This document shows positions 17,839 to 25,145 of a stretch of DNA of 64,000 bases, in pieces. Within the stretch, counting starts at the first letter, position 1. Every line of letters starts with the position of its first letter. This DNA comes from Anaerospora hongkongensis (lineage in GTDB: Bacteria > Bacillota > Negativicutes > Sporomusales > DSM-15969), in assembly GCF_004339805.1 (NCBI RefSeq), contig NZ_SLUI01000005.1, positions 1 through 64,000 of the forward strand. The letters are read 5' to 3'. The notes under the pieces were generated by a model, which ran no database searches, was not told where the DNA came from, and worked only from the letters and a program-made list of their open reading frames with translations. A program made the position numbers and the translations under genes.

Positions 17839-17890
17839 AACCCCTCCTCAAATTTGTCAATACAATTCTTGTTGGATAGGACAACTTTCT

Positions 17891-17923
17891 ATTTTCGATT
17901 TTCGAATATATACAATAATCAAA
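17891..17923 (-). promoter_or_regulatory. Candidate GntR operator upstream of the glycyl radical enzyme
   Basis: ATTTTCGATT (17891-17900) and TACAAT (17911-17916) sit at exactly the spacing found in the better palindrome at 18672-18704. The site is degenerate in the right arm. It lies between the gntR stop and the GRE start, where a repressor of the operon would act. Confidence 0.5.
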
Positions 17924-17972
17924 GCTGGCGTTACAAACGCTTCGCTTTGGTATCTTCGCTTTAATACAGTAC

Positions 17973-18632
17973 TTAGCCTAAATACTCGATCAGGTTATTG
18001 CTGGCATCTGCCATATGTTTGCGTAGTACTTTTTGTGCTCCTTTAATATTTCCCTTAGCGCAAGCCTCAAGCAATGCACGATGTTCTTCCTGCGATTTTG
18101 TCTGGTAATGCATGGTTGTTAAATATAACCGCATGTACCGGTCTACATTGTTATGCAGATTTTGAATCATCGTAAGCAATTTGGGCCGGTTGGCCGACCG
18201 ATATAACGTCTCGTGGAATTGCCAGTTCAGCTCGCTCCACTGGTTGCTGTTGGTTTCTGCATCTGCTTTTTTTAAAATCTCATCCGCTTCAGTCAGAACA
18301 GCTTCGGTCAGATTGGGAATTGCCAATTCCAGTGCACCTAGTTCCAGATAAAGCCGTATATCAAATATCTCCTGTGCTTCGGCTGCAGATAACTCGCTCA
18401 CTACGGCCCCGCGATTAGGGTAAAAAACAACGAGCCCCTCTGCTTCCAAACTTTTTAAGGCTTCCCGTAAAGCGCTCATGCTTACGCCAAATTTTGTAGC
18501 TAACTCCTCCTGTTTTAATTGAACGCCTCCAGTGAGTTCTCCCGATAGAATAGACTCGCGCATGATATTGGTGATCATACCGGGCAATGTACGATAGGAG
18601 GTTTTTATTTGATTTTTAAAATTAGTTATCAT
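17973..18632 (-). CDS. GntR family regulator (FadR/FCD type)
   Basis: 219 residues. The N-terminal winged helix spans about residues 15-80 (LKQEELATKFGVSMSALREALKSLEAEGLVVFYPNRGAVV). The C-terminal FCD ligand domain contains EIFDIRLYLELGALE, the DN-type metal-binding pattern NWQFHETLY and the later EEHRALLEAC. FCD regulators respond to small organic acids. It is read in the same direction as the GRE operon 130 bases downstream and is probably both its regulator and self-regulated, given the two related operators. No strong ribosome binding site precedes the ATG. Confidence 0.93.
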   Translation of the reverse strand: MITNFKNQIKTSYRTLPGMITNIMRESILSGELTGGVQLKQEELATKFGVSMSALREALKSLEAEGLVVFYPNRGAVVSELSAAEAQEIFDIRLYLELGALELAIPNLTEAVLTEADEILKKADAETNSNQWSELNWQFHETLYRSANRPKLLTMIQNLHNNVDRYMRLYLTTMHYQTKSQEEHRALLEACAKGNIKGAQKVLRKHMADASNNLIEYLG

Positions 18633-18671
18633 AATTTTACTATAAATCTTTTTAGCAGCTTTGTAAACATT

Positions 18672-18704
18672 ATTTTCGATTGTATTTTGTATACAATCGA
18701 AAAT
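18672..18704 (-). promoter_or_regulatory. Palindromic GntR operator upstream of gntR
   Basis: Perfect 13-bp inverted repeat ATTTTCGATTGTA / TACAATCGAAAAT with a 7-bp spacer. Inside it lies the 10-bp palindrome TTGTATACAA (18687-18696), typical of GntR/FCD operators. It is 40 bases ahead of gntR. Confidence 0.7.
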
Positions 18705-18753
18705 GACAACTGATTGAATACAACTTTATCTGCAAATTACCATAATAATAGCA

Positions 18754-18789
18754 ATGGAGAACCCTCGCATTTCTGCGAGGGTTCTCCAT
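18754..18789 (-). terminator. Long hairpin after the MBL hydrolase gene
   Basis: A 16-bp perfect stem (ATGGAGAACCCTCGCA / TGCGAGGGTTCTCCAT) with a TTTC loop, starting two bases after the stop codon. The following T content on the minus strand (TGCTATTATTATG) is modest, so termination is likely but not certain. Confidence 0.65.
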
Positions 18790-18790
18790 G

Positions 18791-19687
18791 CTATGGCAGC
18801 GTCTCTAGATCAACCCGCTCCACTTTGTGTCCTAAAAACTCCTCCAGCCTCTTATCGGAGTATTGGATATTAACGGTTTTATAGATATGCTGGTACCCGT
18901 GGCCTAGATGACCCCTGGAAAATGGTTTATCCTTTACATAATTCTGCTGAAATTCTCCCGAAAAACATTCGATGTATGCGTCGACAAAGTCCATTGTAAT
19001 TGGATTCTGTCCATGGCTGCTAAAAATATCTTCGATATCTTTTTCTAGTCGTTTTATCTTTCTCCAGCTGTCCAGTGCCATAGAAAACGGAGCGTTTCTA
19101 TCGGATTCGAAAAAGTAAATAATGACGTAATCACAAATCATATCCCCTGAAAAAAGCCTCTTTTTTGCCCTATCCAGCAGCATGATATGCCCATACGAAT
19201 GCCCCGGTGTAAATATTACCTCCAAGGACTTTCCGCCCAAGTCAAACAATTCCCCATCCTTTACAAAATGCGGAGTCAGAACTCGGAGCAGGCTTTTCTC
19301 AGCAAATGCTTCGCTATCAAAACGTTTAAGGGCATCGGGGTTATTCTCTTTTAGAAATTCTACTCCCAACTCAGCCGCGAACTGTCTTTCATGCTTTGTG
19401 TCAAAACCCATAATCTGACCGTAGTCGGGCTGGTACAGCCATACATCTCCAAAGTATTCGCTTCCATAACTGTGGTCAGGATCGCCATGGGTCAATACCA
19501 GCATCACCGGTAAATCCGTTATACTTCTGATAATAGGCCTTATATCCTCGAAGCCAAAACCGGCGTCAATTAAGACCGCCTTCTTCTGTCCCAAGATAAG
19601 ATAAAAATGTACAAGTCCAGCTTCAGTAATGATGTATAAATCATCGTCCAGTTTTTGTACCTTACAGAAATCCGTTGAGGTAATCAT
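18791..19687 (-). CDS. Metallo-beta-lactamase fold hydrolase
   Basis: A 298-residue MBL-fold protein. The metal motif reads T-H-G-D-P-D-H (about residues 66-72), followed by GHSYGH, SGDMICDY and a C-terminal His (SSHGQNP). The classic HxHxDH has its first His kept, while the second is Asp (HGDPDH), a variant seen in several MBL subfamilies. The substrate cannot be read. Start ATG 19687 follows AAAGGTGACAATT. It is divergent from hxlR with 134 bases between starts, which makes hxlR its probable regulator. Confidence 0.85.
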   Translation of the reverse strand: MITSTDFCKVQKLDDDLYIITEAGLVHFYLILGQKKAVLIDAGFGFEDIRPIIRSITDLPVMLVLTHGDPDHSYGSEYFGDVWLYQPDYGQIMGFDTKHERQFAAELGVEFLKENNPDALKRFDSEAFAEKSLLRVLTPHFVKDGELFDLGGKSLEVIFTPGHSYGHIMLLDRAKKRLFSGDMICDYVIIYFFESDRNAPFSMALDSWRKIKRLEKDIEDIFSSHGQNPITMDFVDAYIECFSGEFQQNYVKDKPFSRGHLGHGYQHIYKTVNIQYSDKRLEEFLGHKVERVDLETLP

Positions 19688-19821
19688 AATTGTCACCTTT
19701 CTTTAATAATACGTTTTGCTCTCAGTTTAATGCTCATATCCCAGGCCTCATTTACACGTACATATTATAATGTTACAATAAATATATCAAGTAGGATTAA
19801 ATTTAATAGGTACCATCTTAA

Positions 19822-20202
19822 ATGATAGTATGGAGGTGGAGAAAGATAAATAGCATCGACCTAGAAGACTGTCCCATTGCAATTGCGCAGAAAATAATAG
19901 GAGGGAAATGGGCTCTCCGAATACTACACCATTTAAGCGCAGGAATGCTTCGCTTTGGAGAATTAAATCGTCAAATGCCAGAATTAACACAAGCTACTTT
20001 AACTAAAGAACTCCGTAGGCTAGAGAGTTTCCACCTCATAAATAGAAAAGTGTATCCAGAAGTTCCGCCGCGAGTAGAATATTCATTAACCGAAATGGGC
20101 TTGAAGCTTTTGCCCGTCCTAAAAGAACTCGAAATATGGGGATCTGAGTTTAAAAAACACGTTAAACAACACGGGAATACTTCCATGCAATCGATCCTTT
20201 AG
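19822..20202 (+). CDS. HxlR family transcriptional regulator
   Basis: A 126-residue (or slightly shorter) HxlR winged-helix protein: DCPIAIAQKIIGGKWALRILHHLSAGMLRFGELNRQMPELTQATLTKELRRLE, then YPEVPPRVEYSLTEMGLKLLPVL. A single Cys near the N-terminus (EDC) is the redox-sensing position of many HxlR proteins. The best ribosome site, GGAGGTGG (19832-19839), lies inside the ORF, downstream of the only ATG, and is followed by no ATG/GTG/TTG in frame at good distance; an ATA at 19846 is the nearest fit. Divergent from the MBL gene. Confidence 0.88.
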   Translation: MIVWRWRKINSIDLEDCPIAIAQKIIGGKWALRILHHLSAGMLRFGELNRQMPELTQATLTKELRRLESFHLINRKVYPEVPPRVEYSLTEMGLKLLPVLKELEIWGSEFKKHVKQHGNTSMQSIL

Positions 20203-20220
20203 CGCCAAAGCATAAGGAAA

Positions 20221-20298
20221 AGCCGCACGCTCAAAATATGAGCTGCGGCTCTTTTGCTGTTAACCTGTTGACGGACGCTGTTTTCGGTAATAAAAAAA
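20221..20298. repeat. 78-bp direct repeat flanking the ATPase cassette, left copy
   Basis: It is identical to 21785-21862 except for one base (T/C in the hairpin loop). It begins with a hairpin AGCCGCA-GCTC/GAGC-TGCGGCT ending in CTTTT on the plus strand, so it terminates hxlR. It ends in a seven-A run that, on the minus strand, is the T-run of the next hairpin (AGCTTCT/AGAAGCT, 20297-20322). That second hairpin resembles the tRNA-Ser(CGA) terminator but has no tRNA in front. The rest of the 20203-20511 gap holds the ATPase promoter and a TCGTCTAAAA/TTTTAGACGA inverted repeat. Confidence 0.85.
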
Positions 20299-20446
20299 GC
20301 TTCTAGCCAATTGCCAGAAGCTCGATTTTTAATGCTCCCATGCCGGATATACGCGAAAGAGCTCTCAATATTAAAACGCTGGATTCTCTTAATTATGATA
20401 TATTTCGTCTAAAATATATCGCATTTGCATAATAGCCGAAATTTTA

Positions 20447-20475
20447 TTGCCTACACGATAGAACTCGGCTATAAT
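20447..20475 (+). promoter_or_regulatory. Promoter of the DUF4143 ATPase gene
   Basis: TTGCCT (20447-20452), 17 bp, TATAAT (20470-20475). An inverted repeat ATAGCCGA/TCGGCTAT (20433-20440 and 20465-20472) encloses the -35 and could be an operator. Confidence 0.65.
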
Positions 20476-20511
20476 ATAATAAAGCTCATTTTTAGACGAT
20501 GAGGTGATCTC

Positions 20512-21741
20512 ATGAATTATATACACAGAGCAATGGAGAATACGTTTCTCCGTCTTAACAAAGAATTCCCCGCATTGCTGCTCACCGGACCAAGGCAAGT
20601 TGGAAAGACAACCATGCTGCAAAAACTGGCCGAGAAGGAGAACATAGGGCGGGAGTATGTGACACTGGACGATTTGACGGAGCGCCAAATGGCGAAGAAT
20701 GACCCGAAAATGTTCCTGCAAATCCACAAACCGCCGGTGTTTATCGATGAGGTACAGTATGCACCGGAGCTGTTTACCTATATCAAAATACACGTTGACC
20801 AGAACCGGCGAGCCGGTGACTTTTGGATGACTGGTTCGCAGGCATTCAAATTAATGGAGGGGATACAAGAGTCGCTGGCCGGGCGTGTCGGCCTGCTTCA
20901 TATGGCTCCCATGTCTCAGGCGGAAATCTACGGTGCTACCAATGCACCTTTTGTACTGGATTTAGAGCAGTTGTCACAGCGGATAAAGGCGCGCACTCCG
21001 ATTGATACTCCTGCACTGTACGAACGTATCTTCAGAGGCGGTATGCCTGCCCTCATTAGTGGACAGTATAGCGACCATCGAGCAGTTTATTCCAGCTACA
21101 TCAGCACTTATATAGACCGAGATGTAAAAGAACTTTCCGGTACTATCGATTCGCTCAGGTTTATGGATTTCATTATAGCCGCCGCCGCCCTGTGCGGACA
21201 GATGATCAACTACAAGACTATTGCTGACACTGCCGGTATTGATCAGATTACCGCCAAAAACTGGCTGAGGATTTTAGAGAGACTGGGAATTGTGTTTTAT
21301 CTTCACCCGTATTCTAACAATATGCTTAAACGCATGGTAACTAAGCCAAAGCTCTATTTCTATGACTGCGGATTGGTGGCCTACCTGGCCAAATGGAATA
21401 GCAGTGATACCCTGATGAATGGTGCCATGAGCGGTGCGATTCTTGAAAACTTTGTAGTATCTGAGATTGTCAAAAGCTATCAAAACTGTGGCTGGGAAGC
21501 CTATATTTATTACTACCGGGATAAGGATACTAAGGAGATTGATATTCTACTGGAGGACAGCGGCAAGCTATACCCCATGGAAATCAAGAAAACTGCTACT
21601 CCTCAAAAGCAGCTCACGCGAGTGTTCCGCGTAATTGACAAGGCTACTTTGGAACGTGGAACAGGAGCTGTGCTTTGTACAACTGATAGGCTGTCGGCGT
21701 TTGACAGCCAGAATTTAATTGTGCCTATTTGGGGGATATAA
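20512..21741 (+). CDS. AAA_14/DUF4143 ATP-binding protein
   Basis: A 409-residue protein of the large DUF4143 ATPase family: TGPRQVGKTTML (Walker A), PPVFIDEVQY (Walker B) and TGSQAFKLM (sensor). Then comes a winged-helix-like central part and the C-terminal nuclease-like DUF4143 segment LENFVVSEI...YYYRDKDTKEIDILLE...YPMEIKKTA, whose E...EIDILLE...EIKK pattern resembles a PD-(D/E)XK core. Members are common, mobile and largely uncharacterised. This one lies alone on the plus strand between 78-bp direct repeats and next to a tRNA gene, which suggests acquisition as a unit. The ATG follows GATGAGGTGATCTC. Confidence 0.9.
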   Translation: MNYIHRAMENTFLRLNKEFPALLLTGPRQVGKTTMLQKLAEKENIGREYVTLDDLTERQMAKNDPKMFLQIHKPPVFIDEVQYAPELFTYIKIHVDQNRRAGDFWMTGSQAFKLMEGIQESLAGRVGLLHMAPMSQAEIYGATNAPFVLDLEQLSQRIKARTPIDTPALYERIFRGGMPALISGQYSDHRAVYSSYISTYIDRDVKELSGTIDSLRFMDFIIAAAALCGQMINYKTIADTAGIDQITAKNWLRILERLGIVFYLHPYSNNMLKRMVTKPKLYFYDCGLVAYLAKWNSSDTLMNGAMSGAILENFVVSEIVKSYQNCGWEAYIYYYRDKDTKEIDILLEDSGKLYPMEIKKTATPQKQLTRVFRVIDKATLERGTGAVLCTTDRLSAFDSQNLIVPIWGI

Positions 21742-21784
21742 GTTTTGCCATCTGGACATTGCAGCCATCCTTGACTAAAAGGAA

Positions 21785-21862
21785 AGCCGCACGCTCAAAA
21801 CATGAGCTGCGGCTCTTTTGCTGTTAACCTGTTGACGGACGCTGTTTTCGGTAATAAAAAAA
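21785..21862. repeat. 78-bp direct repeat flanking the ATPase cassette, right copy
   Basis: Right partner of 20221-20298 with a single mismatch. It terminates the ATPase on the plus strand and supplies the T-run for the tRNA-Ser(CGA) terminator on the minus strand. The two copies share orientation, so the 1.5-kb ATPase segment lies between direct repeats. Confidence 0.85.
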
Positions 21863-21900
21863 TCAAGGCTTCTAGCAAAAACGCTAGAAGCCTTGATTTC
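21856..21900 (-). terminator. Rho-independent terminator of tRNA-Ser(CGA)
   Basis: Minus strand: AAATCAAGGCTTCTAGC, loop GTTTTT, GCTAGAAGCCTTGATTT, then TTTT. A 17-bp perfect stem directly after the tRNA. Confidence 0.85.
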
Positions 21901-21902
21901 TA

Positions 21903-21992
<90 letters not shown>

Positions 21993-22004
21993 ATGCTTGG
22001 GCGA

Positions 22005-22120
22005 CCACCGATAAGGCCTCATCTGCGCTGTTGCTCCTGCGGGCGCTCGCTTGCCGTACTTACCAGTACTGCCCGCACTCACGTCCTCGTCGCGCCTAGC
22101 ATCTGAAACCTTCTCGATGG
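22005..22120 (-). repeat. 116-nt structured repeat element, copy B
   Basis: Read on the minus strand it aligns base for base with copy A at 5128-5243. The terminal helix is CCATCGAGAAGG (22109-22120) with CCTTATCGGTGG (22005-22016), 11 of 12 pairs, and differs from copy A at several paired positions that change together. It also has an internal GCGGGC/GCCCGC stem that copy A does not keep. It lies between tadA and tRNA-Ser(CGA), reading with its neighbours, whereas copy A reads against them. Confidence 0.7.
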
Positions 22121-22155
22121 TCTCAGCTTACTAGCAACAGAAAGATTGCTTTATC

Positions 22156-22629
22156 TCAGTCAACATTTGTTGTTTTTTTCTTCCGCCGTTCGCGGAAAAA
22201 GGCTTTCATGAGGGCAGAGCATTCGTCACCCCGTACCCCAGCGGTAACTGCCATACGGTGGTTGAGAGCTTCATTCTGCACTACGTTGAAAAGAGATTCT
22301 ACAGCGCCAGCCTTATAGTCAGCACTTCCGTAAACCAGTCGGTCAACCCGGCTGTTTACCAGTGCACCAGCACACATAGGACACGGCTCTATCGTAACAT
22401 AAAGTGTTGCTCCGGTCAACCGCCAGCGCTTCAGCTTTCGGCAAGTTTCTTGAATCACAATCACTTCGGCATGGGCGGTCGCATCATGGCAAGTTTCCCG
22501 TAAGTTATGCGCTTTTGCCACAACTTCATCATTTATGACAAGAACAGCACCAATTGGAATTTCACCCATACGATAAGCCTTTTGAGCTTCCTCAAGGGCC
22601 AATCCCATATAGTAGTTATCATCCAGCAT
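22156..22629 (-). CDS. tadA: tRNA-specific adenosine deaminase
   Basis: A 157-residue zinc deaminase. HAE (His53, Glu55) and PCPMC (Cys83, Cys86) form the catalytic zinc site; TIEPCPMCAGALVNSRVDRLVYG is a clear TadA signature. It converts A34 to inosine in tRNA-Arg(ACG). The C-terminus ends in a basic RERRKKK tail. Start ATG 22629 has only a weak ribosome site; a second Met at residue 8 is possible. Confidence 0.96.
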   Translation of the reverse strand: MLDDNYYMGLALEEAQKAYRMGEIPIGAVLVINDEVVAKAHNLRETCHDATAHAEVIVIQETCRKLKRWRLTGATLYVTIEPCPMCAGALVNSRVDRLVYGSADYKAGAVESLFNVVQNEALNHRMAVTAGVRGDECSALMKAFFRERRKKKTTNVD

Positions 22630-22771
22630 CCGCTATCACGCATTCCTTATTGTCTTATCCAGCTGCATATGCCTGTACGTTACTGTGATATTATAGCGTA
22701 TCAGCGCCCATTACGCAACTAATCTTTTCTTGAACTTTTTTCCACGCAATACAGCTACGCCACCGCCATTA

Positions 22772-23548
22772 TTAACCACCAATGACAAAGCTGCGCATGG
22801 ATACGGAACCATTTTGAATATCTTCGCACGTAAAAGTCAGTCCTTCGTCTGCTTTTTGCAGCGCAATGGCATACAACATCGGCAAATAGTGCTCTGGAGT
22901 GGGAATTGCCAGACGTGCGTCAGTCAAACGGTCATAGCTGATCAGACTGGTATGATCACCTTGCTGCAATAACTCTTTCATTTGCTGATCAGCCCGGATT
23001 GCCCAGTCGTACGGCTCATCATAGGTATTTTCAAATTTGGCCAGACGCAGATTATGGACTAGATTGCCGCTGGCAACAATCAAAATTCCTTCCTTGCGCA
23101 GCGGTGCCAGTTCCTTGGCAAGATTATAGTGTTCTTGTGGTGATTTTGCAATATCGAGACTCATTTCAAAGACCGGAATATCCGCCTGGGGGTAAAGATA
23201 CTTTAATACACACCATGCAGCATGATCAATGCCCCAATCCATATTGCAGGCGACTTTATCTGAGCCAAGCGCCTGCCGCACCATTTCCGCATATTCCGGC
23301 GCACCCGGACAAGGATATTTAATCTCATATAGCTCCTGTGGAAAACCATAGAAATCATAGATAGTCCGTGGTTTAGCCGCACAAGTAACTTGTGTCCCCT
23401 TTGTCTGCCAATGAGCGGAAATCACCATGATGGCGGCAGGCTTAGCAAGCGTTTCTCCTAACCGGCTTACGCTCGCTGTAAAGCTATTGGTTTCAATAAT
23501 ATTCATTGGCGATCCGTGACTCATGAACAACACCGGTAATTCCTGCAT
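22772..23548 (-). CDS. 4,5-DOPA dioxygenase extradiol family protein (YgiD/DODA)
   Basis: A 258-residue LigB-type class III extradiol dioxygenase: SHGSPMNIIE, SAHWQTKGTQVT, GIDHAAWCVLKYLYP, VASGNLVHNL. The conserved His residues bind Fe or Zn. The family opens catechol rings in model enzymes; the bacterial substrate is uncertain. Start ATG 23548 drops a 16-codon extension that runs into the upstream hairpin. Third gene of the marR-doxX-dodA set, suggesting a role in detoxifying catechols or quinones. Confidence 0.9.
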   Translation of the reverse strand: MQELPVLFMSHGSPMNIIETNSFTASVSRLGETLAKPAAIMVISAHWQTKGTQVTCAAKPRTIYDFYGFPQELYEIKYPCPGAPEYAEMVRQALGSDKVACNMDWGIDHAAWCVLKYLYPQADIPVFEMSLDIAKSPQEHYNLAKELAPLRKEGILIVASGNLVHNLRLAKFENTYDEPYDWAIRADQQMKELLQQGDHTSLISYDRLTDARLAIPTPEHYLPMLYAIALQKADEGLTFTCEDIQNGSVSMRSFVIGG

Positions 23549-23576
23549 TCGATCACGCTCCGTTCCACATAGTATG

Positions 23577-23616
23577 TAAGAACCCTCAGCAAACATAATG
23601 TCCGCAGAGGGCTCTT
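23577..23616 (-). other. Hairpin between doxX and the dioxygenase gene
   Basis: GAGCCCTC and GAGGGTTC pair across a 20-base loop. It lies between the two genes and may reduce read-through; no long T-run follows. Confidence 0.4.
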
Positions 23617-23623
23617 CAGTTTA

Positions 23624-24076
23624 TTAATTGCTCTTATAGATAGTACCCATATTTGACTTTCCGGCAACAAACAGGCGATGATCCAGACTGTATATTCCTG
23701 GTCCTGCAATCAATAGGCTGATATATACAATCCCATTCTCCAGCGCTTGTGAAGCGCCGAACAGCCCGGCTCCTGTTCCCAGCTTCATCGCAACAGCAAC
23801 AGCCATCGTCATCGTTACCATAGCGCAGGCAATGCGTGTTCCCAGTCCAAGCATAATCAGCGCACCTCCGAAGAATTCGGCGCAGGCTGCCATAAAGCCC
23901 CAAAAGGCCGGGGCAAATGTAATACCGAGAAACTTCATCGCGCTGCCCACTTTAATCCAACCTTCAACGCCCCCCATAATCTTAGGCGCACCATGGTAAA
24001 TCATCATAAGTCCCATGCCAACTCGCAAAAACAGCAAACCCTCATCTTTATACTTATGCAAATTAGAAAAAATCAT
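23624..24076 (-). CDS. DoxX family membrane protein
   Basis: 150 residues with four membrane helices (VGMGLMMIYHGAPKIMGG, FWGFMAACAEFFGGALIMLGLGT, MVTMTMAVAVAMKLG and a final ISLLIAGPGIYSLD). DoxX proteins accompany redox or quinone defence genes, for example catD next to catE in Bacillus. Start ATG 24076 lies after AGGAGGGGAAGATGT. Sixteen bases downstream of marR. Confidence 0.92.
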   Translation of the reverse strand: MIFSNLHKYKDEGLLFLRVGMGLMMIYHGAPKIMGGVEGWIKVGSAMKFLGITFAPAFWGFMAACAEFFGGALIMLGLGTRIACAMVTMTMAVAVAMKLGTGAGLFGASQALENGIVYISLLIAGPGIYSLDHRLFVAGKSNMGTIYKSN

Positions 24077-24091
24077 ACATCTTCCCCTCCT

Positions 24092-24532
24092 TTAATTTTG
24101 ACTATCCAATCGGCTGACAGCTTCATAGCCTAGTTTTTTCAGAAGGTTTATAGCAACCTCCTGTTCCTCCGGTGAAAGTCCGCCTAACGCATAGACGAGA
24201 TTTTGAGCATGCCCGGGAAATATTCTGGAAATCAGTGTTTTGCCCTTTTCAGACAAAACGGCATAAAATTTTCGCCGGTCTTTCTCGCAGGGGCTCCGGA
24301 AAAGCAATCCCTTCTTTTCCAATTTATCAATTACATACGTAATAGTGCCGGTAGTAATAAGAATTTTCTCCCCAATGCGCTGCAAAGGCTGAGGCCCTTT
24401 GTGGTATAACAGCTCAAGTACAGCAAATTCGGTTAAGTTTAAACCATATTGGCGGACATCGCGCTCGTCATGCGCCAGGATTGCCCGGTATGCCCTGCTG
24501 AGAGTGATATATAGTTTTAATTCCTGTTCCAT
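24092..24532 (-). CDS. MarR family repressor (MhqR-like)
   Basis: A 146-residue winged-helix protein: LNLTEFAVLELLYHKGPQPLQRIGEKILITTGTITYVIDKLEKKGLLFRSPCEKDRRKFYAVLSEKGKTL. The size and the downstream doxX/dioxygenase pair, together with an 18-bp palindromic operator close to the MhqR consensus, argue for a quinone/catechol-responsive repressor controlling its own operon. It has one Cys (SPCEKD) in the wing; whether it is redox active cannot be told. Confidence 0.93.
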   Translation of the reverse strand: MEQELKLYITLSRAYRAILAHDERDVRQYGLNLTEFAVLELLYHKGPQPLQRIGEKILITTGTITYVIDKLEKKGLLFRSPCEKDRRKFYAVLSEKGKTLISRIFPGHAQNLVYALGGLSPEEQEVAINLLKKLGYEAVSRLDSQN

Positions 24533-24548
24533 GGCACACTCTTTCTAA

Positions 24549-24596
24549 TATCTTGAATTCAAGATAATTATATAATGAAAATTGTCAGCCCGTCAA
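24549..24596 (-). promoter_or_regulatory. MarR promoter with 18-bp palindromic operator
   Basis: Minus strand -35 TTGACG (24591-24596), 18 bp, -10 TATAAT (24567-24572). A perfect palindrome TATCTTGAATTCAAGATA (24549-24566) directly follows, covering the expected transcription start. A bound MarR dimer there would block transcription. Confidence 0.75.
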
Positions 24597-24623
24597 TTGA
24601 ATTCCGCAGGCTGACAATACTAT

Positions 24624-25127
24624 TTATTTCCAGCATAAAGCTGCCAAATTTTTATACCGCATAAACCGATAATCCCACTCTTTGTACTGCTGCCAGGAGC
24701 CTTCTTCGACACACTCCCATCCGGGGGCCTCATCCAGATTAGGAAGATGCCGGTCAGCGATAAAACATTGACGTATCTTAGTAATATATGCATCTGTACA
24801 AAAGGGCATCAACTGACGGTATACCGCCTCGCCGCCAATAACATAAATGTCCTTTTCACACTGCTTTAAGTACCGGAAAAGCTCTGCCAGCGAAGCACAA
24901 ACAACAATCCCTGGCGAAGTATCCTTATACGTTGTACTCAGCACAATATTGATTCGATCCGGCAAAGGCTGCCGGCGGGGCAGGGATTCAAACGTCGTTC
25001 TGCCCATAACAACACAAGAGCCGGTCGTCAGCGCTTTAAAATACTGCATGTCCTGTGGAATGATCTGCAGCAGCTCACATTTATTGCCGATTCCCCAGTT
25101 TCCGTCAACTGCAGCAATCAGATTCAT
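24624..25127 (-). CDS. folA: Dihydrofolate reductase
   Basis: A 167-residue DHFR with IAAVDGNWGIGNKCELL (Met20-loop region), MGRTTFESLP (NADPH), INIVLS and the glycine-pair VIGGEAVYRQLMP. It reduces dihydrofolate with NADPH. The start follows GAGGAGCTAACTACA. Eighteen bases downstream of pncB, so a pncB-folA operon is likely. A short C-terminal tail (KNLAALCWK) exceeds the usual end by a few residues. Confidence 0.95.
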   Translation of the reverse strand: MNLIAAVDGNWGIGNKCELLQIIPQDMQYFKALTTGSCVVMGRTTFESLPRRQPLPDRINIVLSTTYKDTSPGIVVCASLAELFRYLKQCEKDIYVIGGEAVYRQLMPFCTDAYITKIRQCFIADRHLPNLDEAPGWECVEEGSWQQYKEWDYRFMRYKNLAALCWK

Positions 25128-25145
25128 TGTAGTTAGCTCCTCTTC

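Noticed and set aside
19740-19790. HxlR operator in the divergent region (GTACATATTATAATGTTAC)
   Set aside because: The dyad is imperfect and the stretch is AT-rich; it could arise by chance.
21994-22160. Promoter for tRNA-Ser(CGA)
   Set aside because: TTGACT at 22158-22163 has no -10 better than CTGTTG at 17 bp; not strong enough to call.
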